Assembly (NCBI GenBank): GCA_002408445.1
Contig: DHSK01000005.1
Span: forward strand, 1-10,845
Direction of reading: 5' to 3'
Origin: Syntrophomonas sp. UBA5288
GTDB taxonomy: Bacteria > Bacillota > Syntrophomonadia > Syntrophomonadales > Syntrophomonadaceae
DNA length: 10,845 nt
Shown: positions 1 through 6,382 of the stretch, in pieces
How the letters are laid out: each line of letters starts with the position of its first letter
How positions within the stretch are numbered: position 1 is the first letter of the stretch
Program-made: the position numbers and the translations under genes
Notes under the pieces: generated by a model
Told to the model about the DNA's origin: nothing
Seen by the model: only the letters and a program-made list of their open reading frames with translations
Database searches by the model: none

Positions 1-771
1 ACGGTCATTCTTCCGCTCAACTCCACTACCCCTACTATTAATGGCACAGTCACTAAAATAGATGTACCGGCCAAACTGATCGATCAACGCATTTTAGCTC
101 CGCTTCGTTTTGTGGGCGAGGCCTTTGGAGGAACCGTGGGCTGGGACCAGGCCAGCTACACTATAGATATTCAGTTAAAAGAAGAGCCGACCCCGTCTCC
201 CCAACCGGTCCGTACCAATCTGGTAGTCATTGATCCCGGCCATGGTGGAACCGAGACCGGAACCATAGCCGAAGGAGTAATGGAAAAAGACATCACCCTG
301 GACATTGGCCTGCGGGTGGGAAACATTCTGAGGAACCGGGGGATTCCAATTCAATTAACCCGTACCGAGGATGTTAATGTGGGACTGCAGGAAAGGGCCG
401 ACCTGGCCAATGAGCTGAATGCCGCCATTTTTGTTAGTATTCATTGTAATTCCTTTAATAATGTTGTCTCCGGAACAGAGACATTATATTATGCCCCTGA
501 AAGCAACCCCGAGCTGTTTGCTATGAAAGCTGAGCGGCAGGAACTGGCCCAGGCGATACAGGATCAATTGATAGCCAGTTTGATGCGTAAAAACCGCGGC
601 GCCAAAGAAGACAACCTTTCGGTACTGAGGAATACCAGAATGCCGTCTGCCCTGGCCGAAGTCATGTTTTTAGATAATCCGGAAGAGAGAGCTTTACTCC
701 TGCAGGATAGTACGAAACAGCAAGCCGCCGAAGCCATTGCCACCGGCATCCAGAATTTCATGCAGCGCTAG
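1..771 (+). CDS. N-acetylmuramoyl-L-alanine amidase with copper-amine-oxidase-like N-terminal domain (5' truncated)
   Basis: The reading frame is open from base 1, so the gene starts before the window; a GTG at 112 lies inside a conserved domain and is not the start. The visible part has 256 residues. Residues 1-55 match the end of the copper amine oxidase N-terminal-like repeat common in clostridial surface proteins (INGTVTKIDVPAKL, then APLRFVGEAFGG and VGWD). A Pro-rich linker (about 58-68) leads to a complete Amidase_3 domain (about 73-254). Its zinc ligands are His81 in DPGHGG, Glu95 and His148 in SIHCNS, with catalytic Glu220 in LAEVMFLDNPEE. The family cleaves the amide bond between MurNAc and L-alanine in peptidoglycan, outside the membrane. 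The signal peptide must lie upstream of the window. Terminator-like hairpins follow the stop. The family is certain; its role (cell separation, sporulation or germination) cannot be told. Confidence 0.93.
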   Translation, partial: TVILPLNSTTPTINGTVTKIDVPAKLIDQRILAPLRFVGEAFGGTVGWDQASYTIDIQLKEEPTPSPQPVRTNLVVIDPGHGGTETGTIAEGVMEKDITLDIGLRVGNILRNRGIPIQLTRTEDVNVGLQERADLANELNAAIFVSIHCNSFNNVVSGTETLYYAPESNPELFAMKAERQELAQAIQDQLIASLMRKNRGAKEDNLSVLRNTRMPSALAEVMFLDNPEERALLLQDSTKQQAAEAIATGIQNFMQR

Positions 772-778
772 CAGGAAC

Positions 779-860
779 CGGCCGCTCAAGGCCGTGATCA
801 GGTGCAAGACTAAGCGAAAAGTTTAAACTTAAAATGTCCATACGGCTGGGCCGGGGACAT
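779..860 (+). other. Cluster of two hairpins and a palindrome after the amidase gene
   Basis: Three dyads follow the stop codon closely. CGGCC (779-783) pairs with GGCCG (790-794) around a 6-base loop. AAGTTTAAACTT (819-830) is a perfect palindrome. ATGTCC (834-839) pairs with GGACAT (855-860), enclosing CGGC/GCCG (843-846 and 850-853), and is followed by AAATTTTT. The last could be a first, weaker terminator ahead of the one at 871-897. I recognise no known riboswitch or small RNA here. Confidence 0.4.
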
Positions 861-870
861 AAATTTTTAA

Positions 871-897
871 GAGGAATCGTTCGGTTCCTCTTTTTTT
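871..897 (+). terminator. Rho-independent terminator of the amidase gene
   Basis: GAGGAA (871-876) pairs with TTCCTC (885-890) around an 8-base loop and is followed directly by seven T residues. It lies 100 bases after the amidase stop and upstream of the promoter of the next gene, so it separates the two transcription units. Confidence 0.75.
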
Positions 898-1064
898 ATA
901 CCTAAACGACAGCAACAGACAAAAAGACCTACTGGTAAATATCACCGTTCAACACCTTTTTTGCCTAAACAGGAATAAAATAATTAATAAGCGATAATAA
1001 TTTAAATAGAGCGGTTCAAGCGGACTCAGCCATTATAAATTTTTATACCCGGCATTATCGCAAT

Positions 1065-1093
1065 TTGACTGATATACCTAATATGTTTAAAAT
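1065..1093 (+). promoter_or_regulatory. SigA-type promoter of the 3D-domain protein gene
   Basis: TTGACT (1065-1070, 5 of 6 consensus) is separated by 17 bases from TAAAAT (1088-1093, 5 of 6 consensus). Transcription would start near 1100 and give a leader of about 57 bases. The preceding 170 bases (about 898-1064) are AT-rich with nothing else I can identify. Confidence 0.65.
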
Positions 1094-1156
1094 TAAAGAA
1101 CTGTCACAATTTTACGTTCAGTAACAATTGGGGCAGGAGGAAGAGGGAGGAGAAAG

Positions 1157-2125
1157 ATGAATATTGCCCTGTCTAAGAAGAACACTATTCTTTTAGTAAG
1201 TGTTCTGGCAACAGGCCTGCTGCTGGGTAGTTTGTTTTTTGCCCTGCAGAAGCCGGTTACCATTCAAGTTGACGGCAATGAAATCAAGACCCGAGTTTTC
1301 TTCGCTAATACAGTTGAAGATGTTCTGGCCCAGAAAAACATTAAGCTGGGGGCTAAAGACCTGGTATCTCCATCTGCCACACAGGTAGTAAAAAAGAATA
1401 CCAGGATAGTAGTTGTCCGTGCTTTCAAAGTAAAAGTCATTGCCGATGGTAAGAGCAGAATCATACTAAGTCCTCCGGTCACGGTGAAAGAGGCTATAAA
1501 ACTAGCCGGTTTTACCGTTGCGGACAAGGACATAGTAAAGACCCTGCCTGCCAGCAGAACCGTACCCGGTCAGGAGATTGAAGTCATACGGGTAACGGAA
1601 AAGGATGAAACCGTCAAACAACCGGTTCCCTTTCAAACCGAACGAACCACCGATCCCAGTCTGGAAAAGGGATTAACAAAAACCATTTCCGGCGGACAGG
1701 AGGGCGTGGCGCTCAATACCATCCGAATTACCTACCATAACGGGCAGGAAGTAAAAAAGGAAATTGTAAAATCGGAAGTTTTGGTGCAGCCCAAAAATAA
1801 AGTAGTGGCAATGGGTACCATTACCTCGGTCTCACGTGGGGGAGAGCGGTTGAATTTCAGGGAAGTCAGGTATATGCAGGCTTCAGCTTATACCTATACC
1901 GGTTTTCGAACTGCCACCGGACGCAACCCCGAGGTCGGGATGGTGGCGGTAGACCCATCAGTTATACCGATGGGGACCAGACTCTATATCGAAGGTTATG
2001 GCTACGGCCATGCGGCTGATACCGGAGGTGCGATAAAAGGAAACCGCATAGACCTGTTCATGGAGGAACACGCCCAGTGTGTAAGCTGGGGCAGAAGGAC
2101 CGTAAAAGTGTACCTCCTGCAGTAA
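1157..2125 (+). CDS. YabE/RpfB-like cell-wall protein: DUF348 x2, G5 and 3D domains
   Basis: This 322-residue protein is probably anchored by, or secreted through, an N-terminal hydrophobic segment (residues about 10-30) after a short Lys-containing N-terminus. Two DUF348 repeats follow (about 33-75 and 90-132), then a G5 domain (about 148-220, with the RITYHNGQEVKKE core) and a C-terminal 3D domain (about 238-322). The three aspartates naming the 3D domain are visible: Asp266 in AVDPSVIPMGT, Asp288 in AADTGG and Asp299 in RIDLF. The 3D fold resembles MltA-type lytic transglycosylases, and YabE/Rpf/Sps-like proteins of Firmicutes are considered peptidoglycan-remodelling factors. The ATG has a strong GGGAGGAG site (1145-1152), with a second AGGAGG at 1135-1140. 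It sits after an amidase gene but has its own promoter and terminators. The fold assignment is firm; enzymatic specificity is inferred from the family. Confidence 0.92.
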   Translation: MNIALSKKNTILLVSVLATGLLLGSLFFALQKPVTIQVDGNEIKTRVFFANTVEDVLAQKNIKLGAKDLVSPSATQVVKKNTRIVVVRAFKVKVIADGKSRIILSPPVTVKEAIKLAGFTVADKDIVKTLPASRTVPGQEIEVIRVTEKDETVKQPVPFQTERTTDPSLEKGLTKTISGGQEGVALNTIRITYHNGQEVKKEIVKSEVLVQPKNKVVAMGTITSVSRGGERLNFREVRYMQASAYTYTGFRTATGRNPEVGMVAVDPSVIPMGTRLYIEGYGYGHAADTGGAIKGNRIDLFMEEHAQCVSWGRRTVKVYLLQ

Positions 2126-2136
2126 CAGACAGACCG

Positions 2137-2190
2137 CAGCCTGCCCTTTAGGCCAGACGTTAAAGTCAGAGCTATAGGGCGGGCTGTTTT
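2137..2190 (+). terminator. Possible first terminator after the 3D-domain protein gene
   Basis: CAGCCTGCCCT (2137-2147) can pair over 11 bp, with one G-U, with AGGGCGGGCTG (2176-2186), followed by only four T residues. The loop of 28 bases is long for a terminator and contains the smaller dyad GAC/GTC. It starts 11 bases after the stop codon, so it may instead be a 3' stabilising hairpin. Confidence 0.45.
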
Positions 2191-2236
2191 CGTAAGTCCG
2201 GGGGGCCCGGCATAATCCAACGCTATAAATGATCGT

Positions 2237-2270
2237 AAAAACGAGGCATGGAGCTCATGCCTCGTTTTTA
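2237..2270 (+). terminator. Strong rho-independent terminator
   Basis: A perfect 14-bp stem (AAAAACGAGGCATG at 2237-2250, complement at 2256-2269) encloses a 5-base loop (GAGCT). A T-rich tract follows on + and an A-tract precedes it, so it could stop transcription from both sides. It closes the cell-wall block. Confidence 0.9.
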
Positions 2271-2673
2271 TCTGCGCCCAGGCGGGATTAATTTACCGTG
2301 CGAGCTGCTTTTTAAATGTATGGATTATTTGCCGGCAGTAGGTTGGAATAACAGAAATGGTGCATTATTTAAATAAAATTTAATATTATAAATTTTTATA
2401 TTTACAGTCAAGTGAATTTTAGTACAAATTTATGCTTTTTGAACGCAATGATTCAGATTGATATTACCCGACACAGAAATGAAACGATGTAACTTGAATG
2501 TTATGAAGGTTAATAAATAGAGGAAAATAAGAGATTAGTAAACCATCCAGGGCTATTAATGACACGAAATAATATCACTTTCAAATATATAGGAACTTAT
2601 TTAAAGTTTGCTTTATGGTCATTAACACTTGAAACTTCAGCCTTTGCTTAATTTTGGCTTTGACTTTTAGTGT
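2271..2673. other. AT-rich intergenic region upstream of the CoA-transferase
   Basis: There is no convincing gene on either strand in this stretch. It is strongly AT-rich from about 2350 and leads into a sigma-54 promoter, so it is the expected place for activator binding sites (upstream activating sequences). Visible candidates are TTAATGACA at 2556-2564 and the reverse-oriented GTCATTAA at 2618-2625, which together form a spaced inverted repeat. The binding function is inferred only. Confidence 0.45.
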
Positions 2674-2689
2674 TGGTACGGTATTTGCA
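2674..2689 (+). promoter_or_regulatory. Sigma-54 promoter of the CoA-transferase gene
   Basis: TTGGTACG-GTAT-TTGCA carries the invariant GG (2675-2676) and GC (2687-2688) exactly 12 bases apart, matching the -24/-12 consensus TGGCACG-N4-TTGCW with one change (T for C) in the -24 box. Transcription should start near 2700, about 58 bases before the start codon. A sigma-54 activator gene lies directly downstream of the target, which supports the call. Confidence 0.8.
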
Positions 2690-2743
2690 TAAATCCAAAT
2701 TAAGATATTTGATCGTAACCGCGAAAATCATTCAATGGCTTGA

Positions 2744-2748
2744 GGAGG
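2744..2748 (+). promoter_or_regulatory. Ribosome binding site fixing the CoA-transferase start
   Basis: GGAGG ends 9 bases before the ATG at 2758. A TTG at 2740 in the same frame overlaps this site and would add six residues with no ribosome binding site of its own, so 2758 is the better start. Confidence 0.8.
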
Positions 2749-2757
2749 AAATGTGTA

Positions 2758-4053
2758 ATGAACTGGAGAGAACATTATAAAAGTCGAAGTGTTACACCTG
2801 AGCAAGCGGTAAAAGCTGTGAAATCCGGAGACCGGGTTATTTTAGGTCATGCATGTGGCGAACCCCAATTAATAGTAGATGCTCTGGTTGATCGGGCAGA
2901 CGAATTAGAGGCTGTCGAAATTGCCCATGAGGTCCCAATGGGCAAAGGATTATATTGTAAACCGGAGTACGAAAAGAGTTTTCGCCACAATGCTTTATTT
3001 TCAGGCGCGCCAACGCGCCAGGCGATAAAAGAAGGACGGGCAGATTACACATCGGTATATTTGCATGATTTACCGGCCCTGTTCACAAGCGGTTCATTTC
3101 CGATTGATGTCACAATGGCTACCGTATCACCTCCGGACGAAAATGGGTATGTAAGTTTAGGGATATCGGTCGATTATACCCTTCAAGCGATTAGGAGTGC
3201 TAAAACGGTTATAGCAGAAGTTAATTCGAATATGCCGCGCACCGGTGAACATTCGCTCGTACATGTCAGTGAGTTTGATTACTTCGTATTGACTGATATA
3301 CCTTTAATTCAGCTACAACCAACTACGATAGGACCGGTCGAAAAAGCTATTGGACAAAATGTGGCCGGCTTGATTAAAGACGGAGATTGTCTGCAATTAG
3401 GAATTGGCGCGGTACCGGATGCTATTTTAGGGTTTTTAAATGATAAAAATGATTTAGGCATACACTCGGAGATGATTTCCGACGGAGTAATGAATCTGGT
3501 TAAAAAGGGTGTAATTAACTGTTCCAAGAAGAATTATTATCCCAACAAAATTGTTATTAGCTTTGCTATGGGGACCAGCGACTTTTATAAATGGCTGGAC
3601 AATAATCCGCTGATTGAAGCACTGCCCTGTAATATAACCAATGATCCCAATAATGTAGCCCAAAACGACAACATGGTGGCGATTAATTCAGCTCTATCGG
3701 TCGACTTGTTAGGACAGGTAGCGGCTGATACCTTGAGCGGTATTCAGTTCAGTGGAGTAGGAGGACAGGTAGATTTTGTCCGCGGCACCAATAACTCTTT
3801 AAACGGGCGGGCCATAATTGCCTTGCCGGCTACCGCAGCGGGAGGCAAGATATCCCGTATTTGTTCAACCCTCGCTCCTGGTCAGGCAGTGACAACCAGT
3901 AGATATGATGTGAACTATATAGTAACTGAATATGGTGTGGCGCAATTAAGAGGAAAGACAGATAGGGAACGGTCGGAAGCATTAATTGGTATTGCGGCAC
4001 CTGACGTGAGAGAACAACTTAGAGAAGATAGAAAGAAATTGTACGGCTGGTAA
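2758..4053 (+). CDS. Acetyl-CoA hydrolase/transferase family CoA-transferase (4-hydroxybutyrate or butyrate type)
   Basis: This family I-type CoA-transferase moves CoA between acetyl-CoA and a short-chain acid in the cytoplasm. The 431 residues match the usual length of clostridial 4-hydroxybutyrate CoA-transferase (AbfT/Cat2) and butyryl-CoA:acetate CoA-transferase. Visible motifs are the N-terminal MNWREHYKSR, LQLGIGAVPDAIL, the catalytic glutamate Glu238 in GIHSEMISDGVM (the same number as the catalytic residue I recall for Clostridium aminobutyricum AbfT), and the CoA-contacting GVGGQVDFVRG (334-344). The start is ATG 2758 behind GGAGG; a TTG at 2740 is rejected. The gene is monocistronic, with a sigma-54 promoter upstream and a hairpin and terminator downstream. 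The likely activator is encoded next. Family identity is firm; the acid used (butyrate, 4-hydroxybutyrate, crotonate or another) cannot be read from sequence, though a nearby hydratase and dehydrogenase favour a C4-like substrate. Confidence 0.92.
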   Translation: MNWREHYKSRSVTPEQAVKAVKSGDRVILGHACGEPQLIVDALVDRADELEAVEIAHEVPMGKGLYCKPEYEKSFRHNALFSGAPTRQAIKEGRADYTSVYLHDLPALFTSGSFPIDVTMATVSPPDENGYVSLGISVDYTLQAIRSAKTVIAEVNSNMPRTGEHSLVHVSEFDYFVLTDIPLIQLQPTTIGPVEKAIGQNVAGLIKDGDCLQLGIGAVPDAILGFLNDKNDLGIHSEMISDGVMNLVKKGVINCSKKNYYPNKIVISFAMGTSDFYKWLDNNPLIEALPCNITNDPNNVAQNDNMVAINSALSVDLLGQVAADTLSGIQFSGVGGQVDFVRGTNNSLNGRAIIALPATAAGGKISRICSTLAPGQAVTTSRYDVNYIVTEYGVAQLRGKTDRERSEALIGIAAPDVREQLREDRKKLYGW

Positions 4054-4071
4054 ATTAGCTCCTCTATTATA

Positions 4072-4155
4072 TTTTATGGCTGTTAGTGATTAGTAGCACC
4101 AAATGGCACGATTGATTTATGGCAGAAATTATCGCAGTCACTGACAGCCATAAAA
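4072..4155 (+). repeat. Long inverted repeat (18-20 bp stem, about 46-base loop) after the CoA-transferase gene
   Basis: TTTTATGGCTGTTAGTGA (4072-4089) pairs over 18 bp with 4138-4155, with one G-U wobble, and two more inner pairs are possible. The loop is large and no T-tract follows (AAATGAAA instead), so this is not a standard terminator. It begins 18 bases after the stop codon and precedes the real terminator. It may protect the mRNA 3' end, act as a protein-binding dyad, or be a small mobile-element remnant. Confidence 0.7.
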
Positions 4156-4177
4156 ATGAAAATATTCCCCCCCATAT

Positions 4178-4219
4178 AAAATCAGGCCTGATCTATTAAC
4201 AAGACGGGCCTGATTTTTT
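4178..4219 (+). terminator. Rho-independent terminator of the CoA-transferase gene
   Basis: AAAATCAGGCC (4178-4188) pairs perfectly with GGCCTGATTTT (4207-4217) around an 18-base loop, and a run of six T residues overlaps the end. It isolates the sigma-54-driven gene from the regulator gene. Confidence 0.8.
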
Positions 4220-4266
4220 AAGTTTAGGATAAGGTCCAATAGGATGGTTCGACAATTTTCTTATAT

Positions 4267-4295
4267 TTTTATTTGCGGTATACTTGTACTATAGT
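4267..4295 (+). promoter_or_regulatory. Possible promoter of the regulator gene
   Basis: TATACT (4279-4284) and TATAGT (4290-4295) are acceptable -10 boxes in the only gap between the preceding terminator and the regulator ATG. No good -35 hexamer lies at 16-18 bases from either (TTTTAT at 4267-4272 is the best for the second). No sigma-54 element is present, so the activator probably uses a weak vegetative promoter. Confidence 0.3.
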
Positions 4296-4326
4296 GCTCA
4301 AAATATAGCTAAGAGAGAAAAATGAT

Positions 4327-6051
4327 ATGAAAAAAAGACCGATTGATAAATTATACGAAAAAGTTTTAGAAATTCTACCTATAATTATATTAGCTATTGA
4401 CGACACAGGGAAAATACAGCTATGCAGTCAATCTGCCCTAAAGCTTTTCAATATATCTGGAGATATAAAAGGGCAGTTTTTCGCCGAAATTTATTCCGGC
4501 CCTGCAATATCGAATTTATTAAAAAAAGAAGAAGACCTTAACCAGATTATAGAACTGAACGGACGTACCTTTATATTTCAATCTCTAAAGCTTAGAGAAA
4601 TCACCTTTACCGGTCAGTTAATTATAATGACTGAGATCACTGAATTGCAGGATATACGCATCAAGCTATTGGAAGCGGAATCTTTAAATGACGAACTTGA
4701 TGCGGTTATACAGGCATCCTTTGATTACATGTTTGTTACCGACGGTGAAGGTAATGTACTAAGAATAAATGATTCATATACCCGTATTACGGGCATAAAG
4801 GCAGAAGAAATCTTGGGAAAAAATATTTATGATTTAGTAAAAGCCGGTTATTATAACCGGGCCGCTTCCATTGATGTCATTGAAACGAAGAAACCGATAA
4901 CATTCACCCAAAAGATTAAAACCGGGAAAGTAGTACTGGTTACGGGAAATCCGGTATTTGATGACAATGGTAATTTAATTCGGGTGGTAACTAACGGGCG
5001 TGATATAACCGAACTGAATAACTTAAAGTATGAAGTCGAACATGCTCAGAGCCTGCGACTGCATTATCAGCGCGAACTCCAGAAAGTGCAAATGGGTTAC
5101 GGAGATTATATCGTAGCTTCTCCTAAAATGATGGAGATATCTGATCTTATAAAAAGAATTGCCAAGGTTGATTCAACCGTTCTGATCTGTGGTGAATCCG
5201 GGGTGGGAAAAGAAATAGTTGCCCGGGAATTACACCGTAATAGTATCAGAGCTGATAAACCTTATATTGTTCTTAACTGTGCGGCAATACCGGATAAACT
5301 TCTCGAATCCGAGCTGTTTGGATATGAAGCGGGGGCATTTACCGGAGCTCAGCGCGGAGGTAAAATGGGAATATTTCAGGTAGCTAACCAAGGTACCTTA
5401 TTTCTCGACGAAATAGGGGAATTGCCTTTTTATTTACAAGCCAAATTGCTGCGGGTTATTCAGGAAAATGAAATAATGCGCATTGGCGGAACAAAACCTA
5501 TTTCTATTGATGTCAGATTAATTACCGCCACCAACCGCGACCTCTGGCAAATGGTACAGGAAGGCCAATTCCGGGAGGACTTCTATTTTCGGCTCAATGT
5601 GGTCCAGATACGTATTCCGCCGCTTAGAGAACGTAAAGAAGAAATACCGGTTTTTGTGGATTATTTTATAGACAAGCTGAATAAAAAATATAATGTCAAA
5701 AAAATATTGGATCCCATGCTCATACAGCAATTGATGGAATATGATTGGCCGGGTAATGTAAGAGAAATAAAGAATACGATTGAACAGGCTTTTGTTACTT
5801 CACCCAGCGAAATTATAAATGAATTGTGTTTAGGCCCGCGACAAGAAAAATATACTTCAAGCCATGGGGTACATGAACCATCAGCTGGTAAATCCCTTAA
5901 AGATGCCATGCAGGAGTATGAAAGTAAACTGATAAAAGAGTCTTTGAAAAAAAACGGCAGTACCCGAAAGGCAGCAGCGGAGCTGGGCGTCAGCCAGGCT
6001 ACAATATGGCGCAAGGCCGTACAATATGGAATAGAATTAAATAATAATTAA
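4327..6051 (+). CDS. Sigma-54-dependent transcriptional activator with two PAS domains and TyrR-type HTH
   Basis: This 574-residue enhancer-binding protein activates RNA polymerase carrying sigma-54 by ATP hydrolysis. Residues about 8-105 form a divergent PAS domain and 128-230 a clearer one (DYMFVTDGEGNVLRIN, ending in GRDITE). A short helical linker (231-255) joins the AAA+ domain (about 258-490). There Walker A is GESGVGKE (289-296), the sigma-54-contacting loop GAFTGA (336-341), Walker B centres on Asp361-Glu362, the arginine-finger region is FREDFYFRLN with Arg422, and sensor II is WPGNVREI. The C-terminus (about 523-574) is a TyrR-like helix-turn-helix (KAAAELGVSQATIWRK, 548-563). There is no receiver domain, so it is a one-component sensor of a ligand or redox signal. 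ATG 4327 follows a modest AAGAGAGAA site. Its position between two sigma-54 promoters makes the adjacent acyl-CoA genes its probable targets. The signal is unknown. Confidence 0.95.
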   Translation: MKKRPIDKLYEKVLEILPIIILAIDDTGKIQLCSQSALKLFNISGDIKGQFFAEIYSGPAISNLLKKEEDLNQIIELNGRTFIFQSLKLREITFTGQLIIMTEITELQDIRIKLLEAESLNDELDAVIQASFDYMFVTDGEGNVLRINDSYTRITGIKAEEILGKNIYDLVKAGYYNRAASIDVIETKKPITFTQKIKTGKVVLVTGNPVFDDNGNLIRVVTNGRDITELNNLKYEVEHAQSLRLHYQRELQKVQMGYGDYIVASPKMMEISDLIKRIAKVDSTVLICGESGVGKEIVARELHRNSIRADKPYIVLNCAAIPDKLLESELFGYEAGAFTGAQRGGKMGIFQVANQGTLFLDEIGELPFYLQAKLLRVIQENEIMRIGGTKPISIDVRLITATNRDLWQMVQEGQFREDFYFRLNVVQIRIPPLRERKEEIPVFVDYFIDKLNKKYNVKKILDPMLIQQLMEYDWPGNVREIKNTIEQAFVTSPSEIINELCLGPRQEKYTSSHGVHEPSAGKSLKDAMQEYESKLIKESLKKNGSTRKAAAELGVSQATIWRKAVQYGIELNNN

Positions 6052-6056
6052 ATATA

Positions 6057-6111
6057 TTAAAGTGATATTTTTATGTTTCACATGTTTCATTAACGTGTCA
6101 CTTTAATGACA
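6057..6111. promoter_or_regulatory. Dyad-rich segment, candidate activator binding site
   Basis: TTAAAGTGA (6057-6065) is inverted at 6098-6106 (TCACTTTAA). Between them ATGTTTCA occurs twice in tandem, one base apart. TGTCA-N6-TGACA (6096-6111) is a perfect spaced palindrome overlapping the right arm. The 9-mer TTAATGACA here (6103-6111) also occurs upstream of the other sigma-54 promoter (2556-2564). This suggests an operator or enhancer, but it lies about 240 bases from the promoter and could simply be a 3' hairpin of the regulator mRNA. Confidence 0.4.
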
Positions 6112-6242
6112 ATAATATAAAAAAACGAAAATGTACAAAAGGCGGGTATTGACGGGCTATAAATGACTTTAAATGCCATAACCTAATATTCATAGACACA
6201 GAACTGCAATAATTAATCAATAAAATAAGATATTAAATTATC
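6112..6242. other. AT-rich stretch between the regulator and its terminator
   Basis: There is no gene of convincing length on either strand. The sequence is AT-rich and contains TTGACG at 6149-6154 without a matching -10 box. It may be the regulator's 3' untranslated region. Confidence 0.3.
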
Positions 6243-6279
6243 AAGAGGGTCTAACGAAAAAAGTTAGGCCCTCTTTTTT
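6243..6279 (+). terminator. Rho-independent terminator downstream of the regulator gene
   Basis: AGAGGGTCTAAC (6244-6255) pairs over 12 bp, with one G-U, with GTTAGGCCCTCT (6263-6274) around a 7-base A-rich loop, followed by five more T residues. It lies about 190 bases after the regulator stop, so either the regulator mRNA has a long 3' end or a short unrecognised transcript ends here. Confidence 0.88.
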
Positions 6280-6352
6280 ATATCCCTATATATGCCGCTA
6301 TTCTTAGCAATTCGATGACAGTCAAAGAAAAATACGGTATAAAAACTTTAAA

Positions 6353-6368
6353 TGGCATGCAACTTGCA
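6353..6368 (+). promoter_or_regulatory. Sigma-54 promoter of the hydratase/dehydrogenase operon
   Basis: TGGCATGCAACTTGCA matches the -24/-12 consensus TGGCACG-N4-TTGCW closely. The invariant GG is at 6354-6355 and GC at 6366-6367, exactly 12 bases apart. The predicted start is near 6379. It follows a terminator and faces the enoyl-CoA hydratase gene, although that ATG is about 470 bases away. Confidence 0.85.
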
Positions 6369-6382
6369 TATATAAATTGTAA

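Noticed and set aside
112..114. GTG at 112 as the start of the amidase gene
   Set aside because: The frame is open back to base 1 and the upstream residues continue the copper-amine-oxidase-like domain, so the gene begins before the window.
900..1156. Cyclic-di-AMP (ydaO-type) riboswitch upstream of the 3D-domain protein
   Set aside because: I looked because such genes often carry one, but the conserved GGGGGA-type and GCCGAA-type segments are not present, and the predicted leader is only about 57 bases.
2740..2757. TTG 2740 as start of the CoA-transferase
   Set aside because: It overlaps the ribosome binding site GGAGG that serves ATG 2758, and the family N-terminus begins at MNWREHY.
4104..4118. 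TGGCACG in the loop of the hairpin at 4072-4155 as a third sigma-54 promoter
   Set aside because: The -12 position holds ATTT instead of TTGC at the required spacing, so one of the two invariant elements is missing.
5661..6014. 117-codon frame on the - strand inside the regulator gene
   Set aside because: It is antisense to the AAA+ and HTH domains of a clear gene, has no ribosome binding site and no recognisable protein features.
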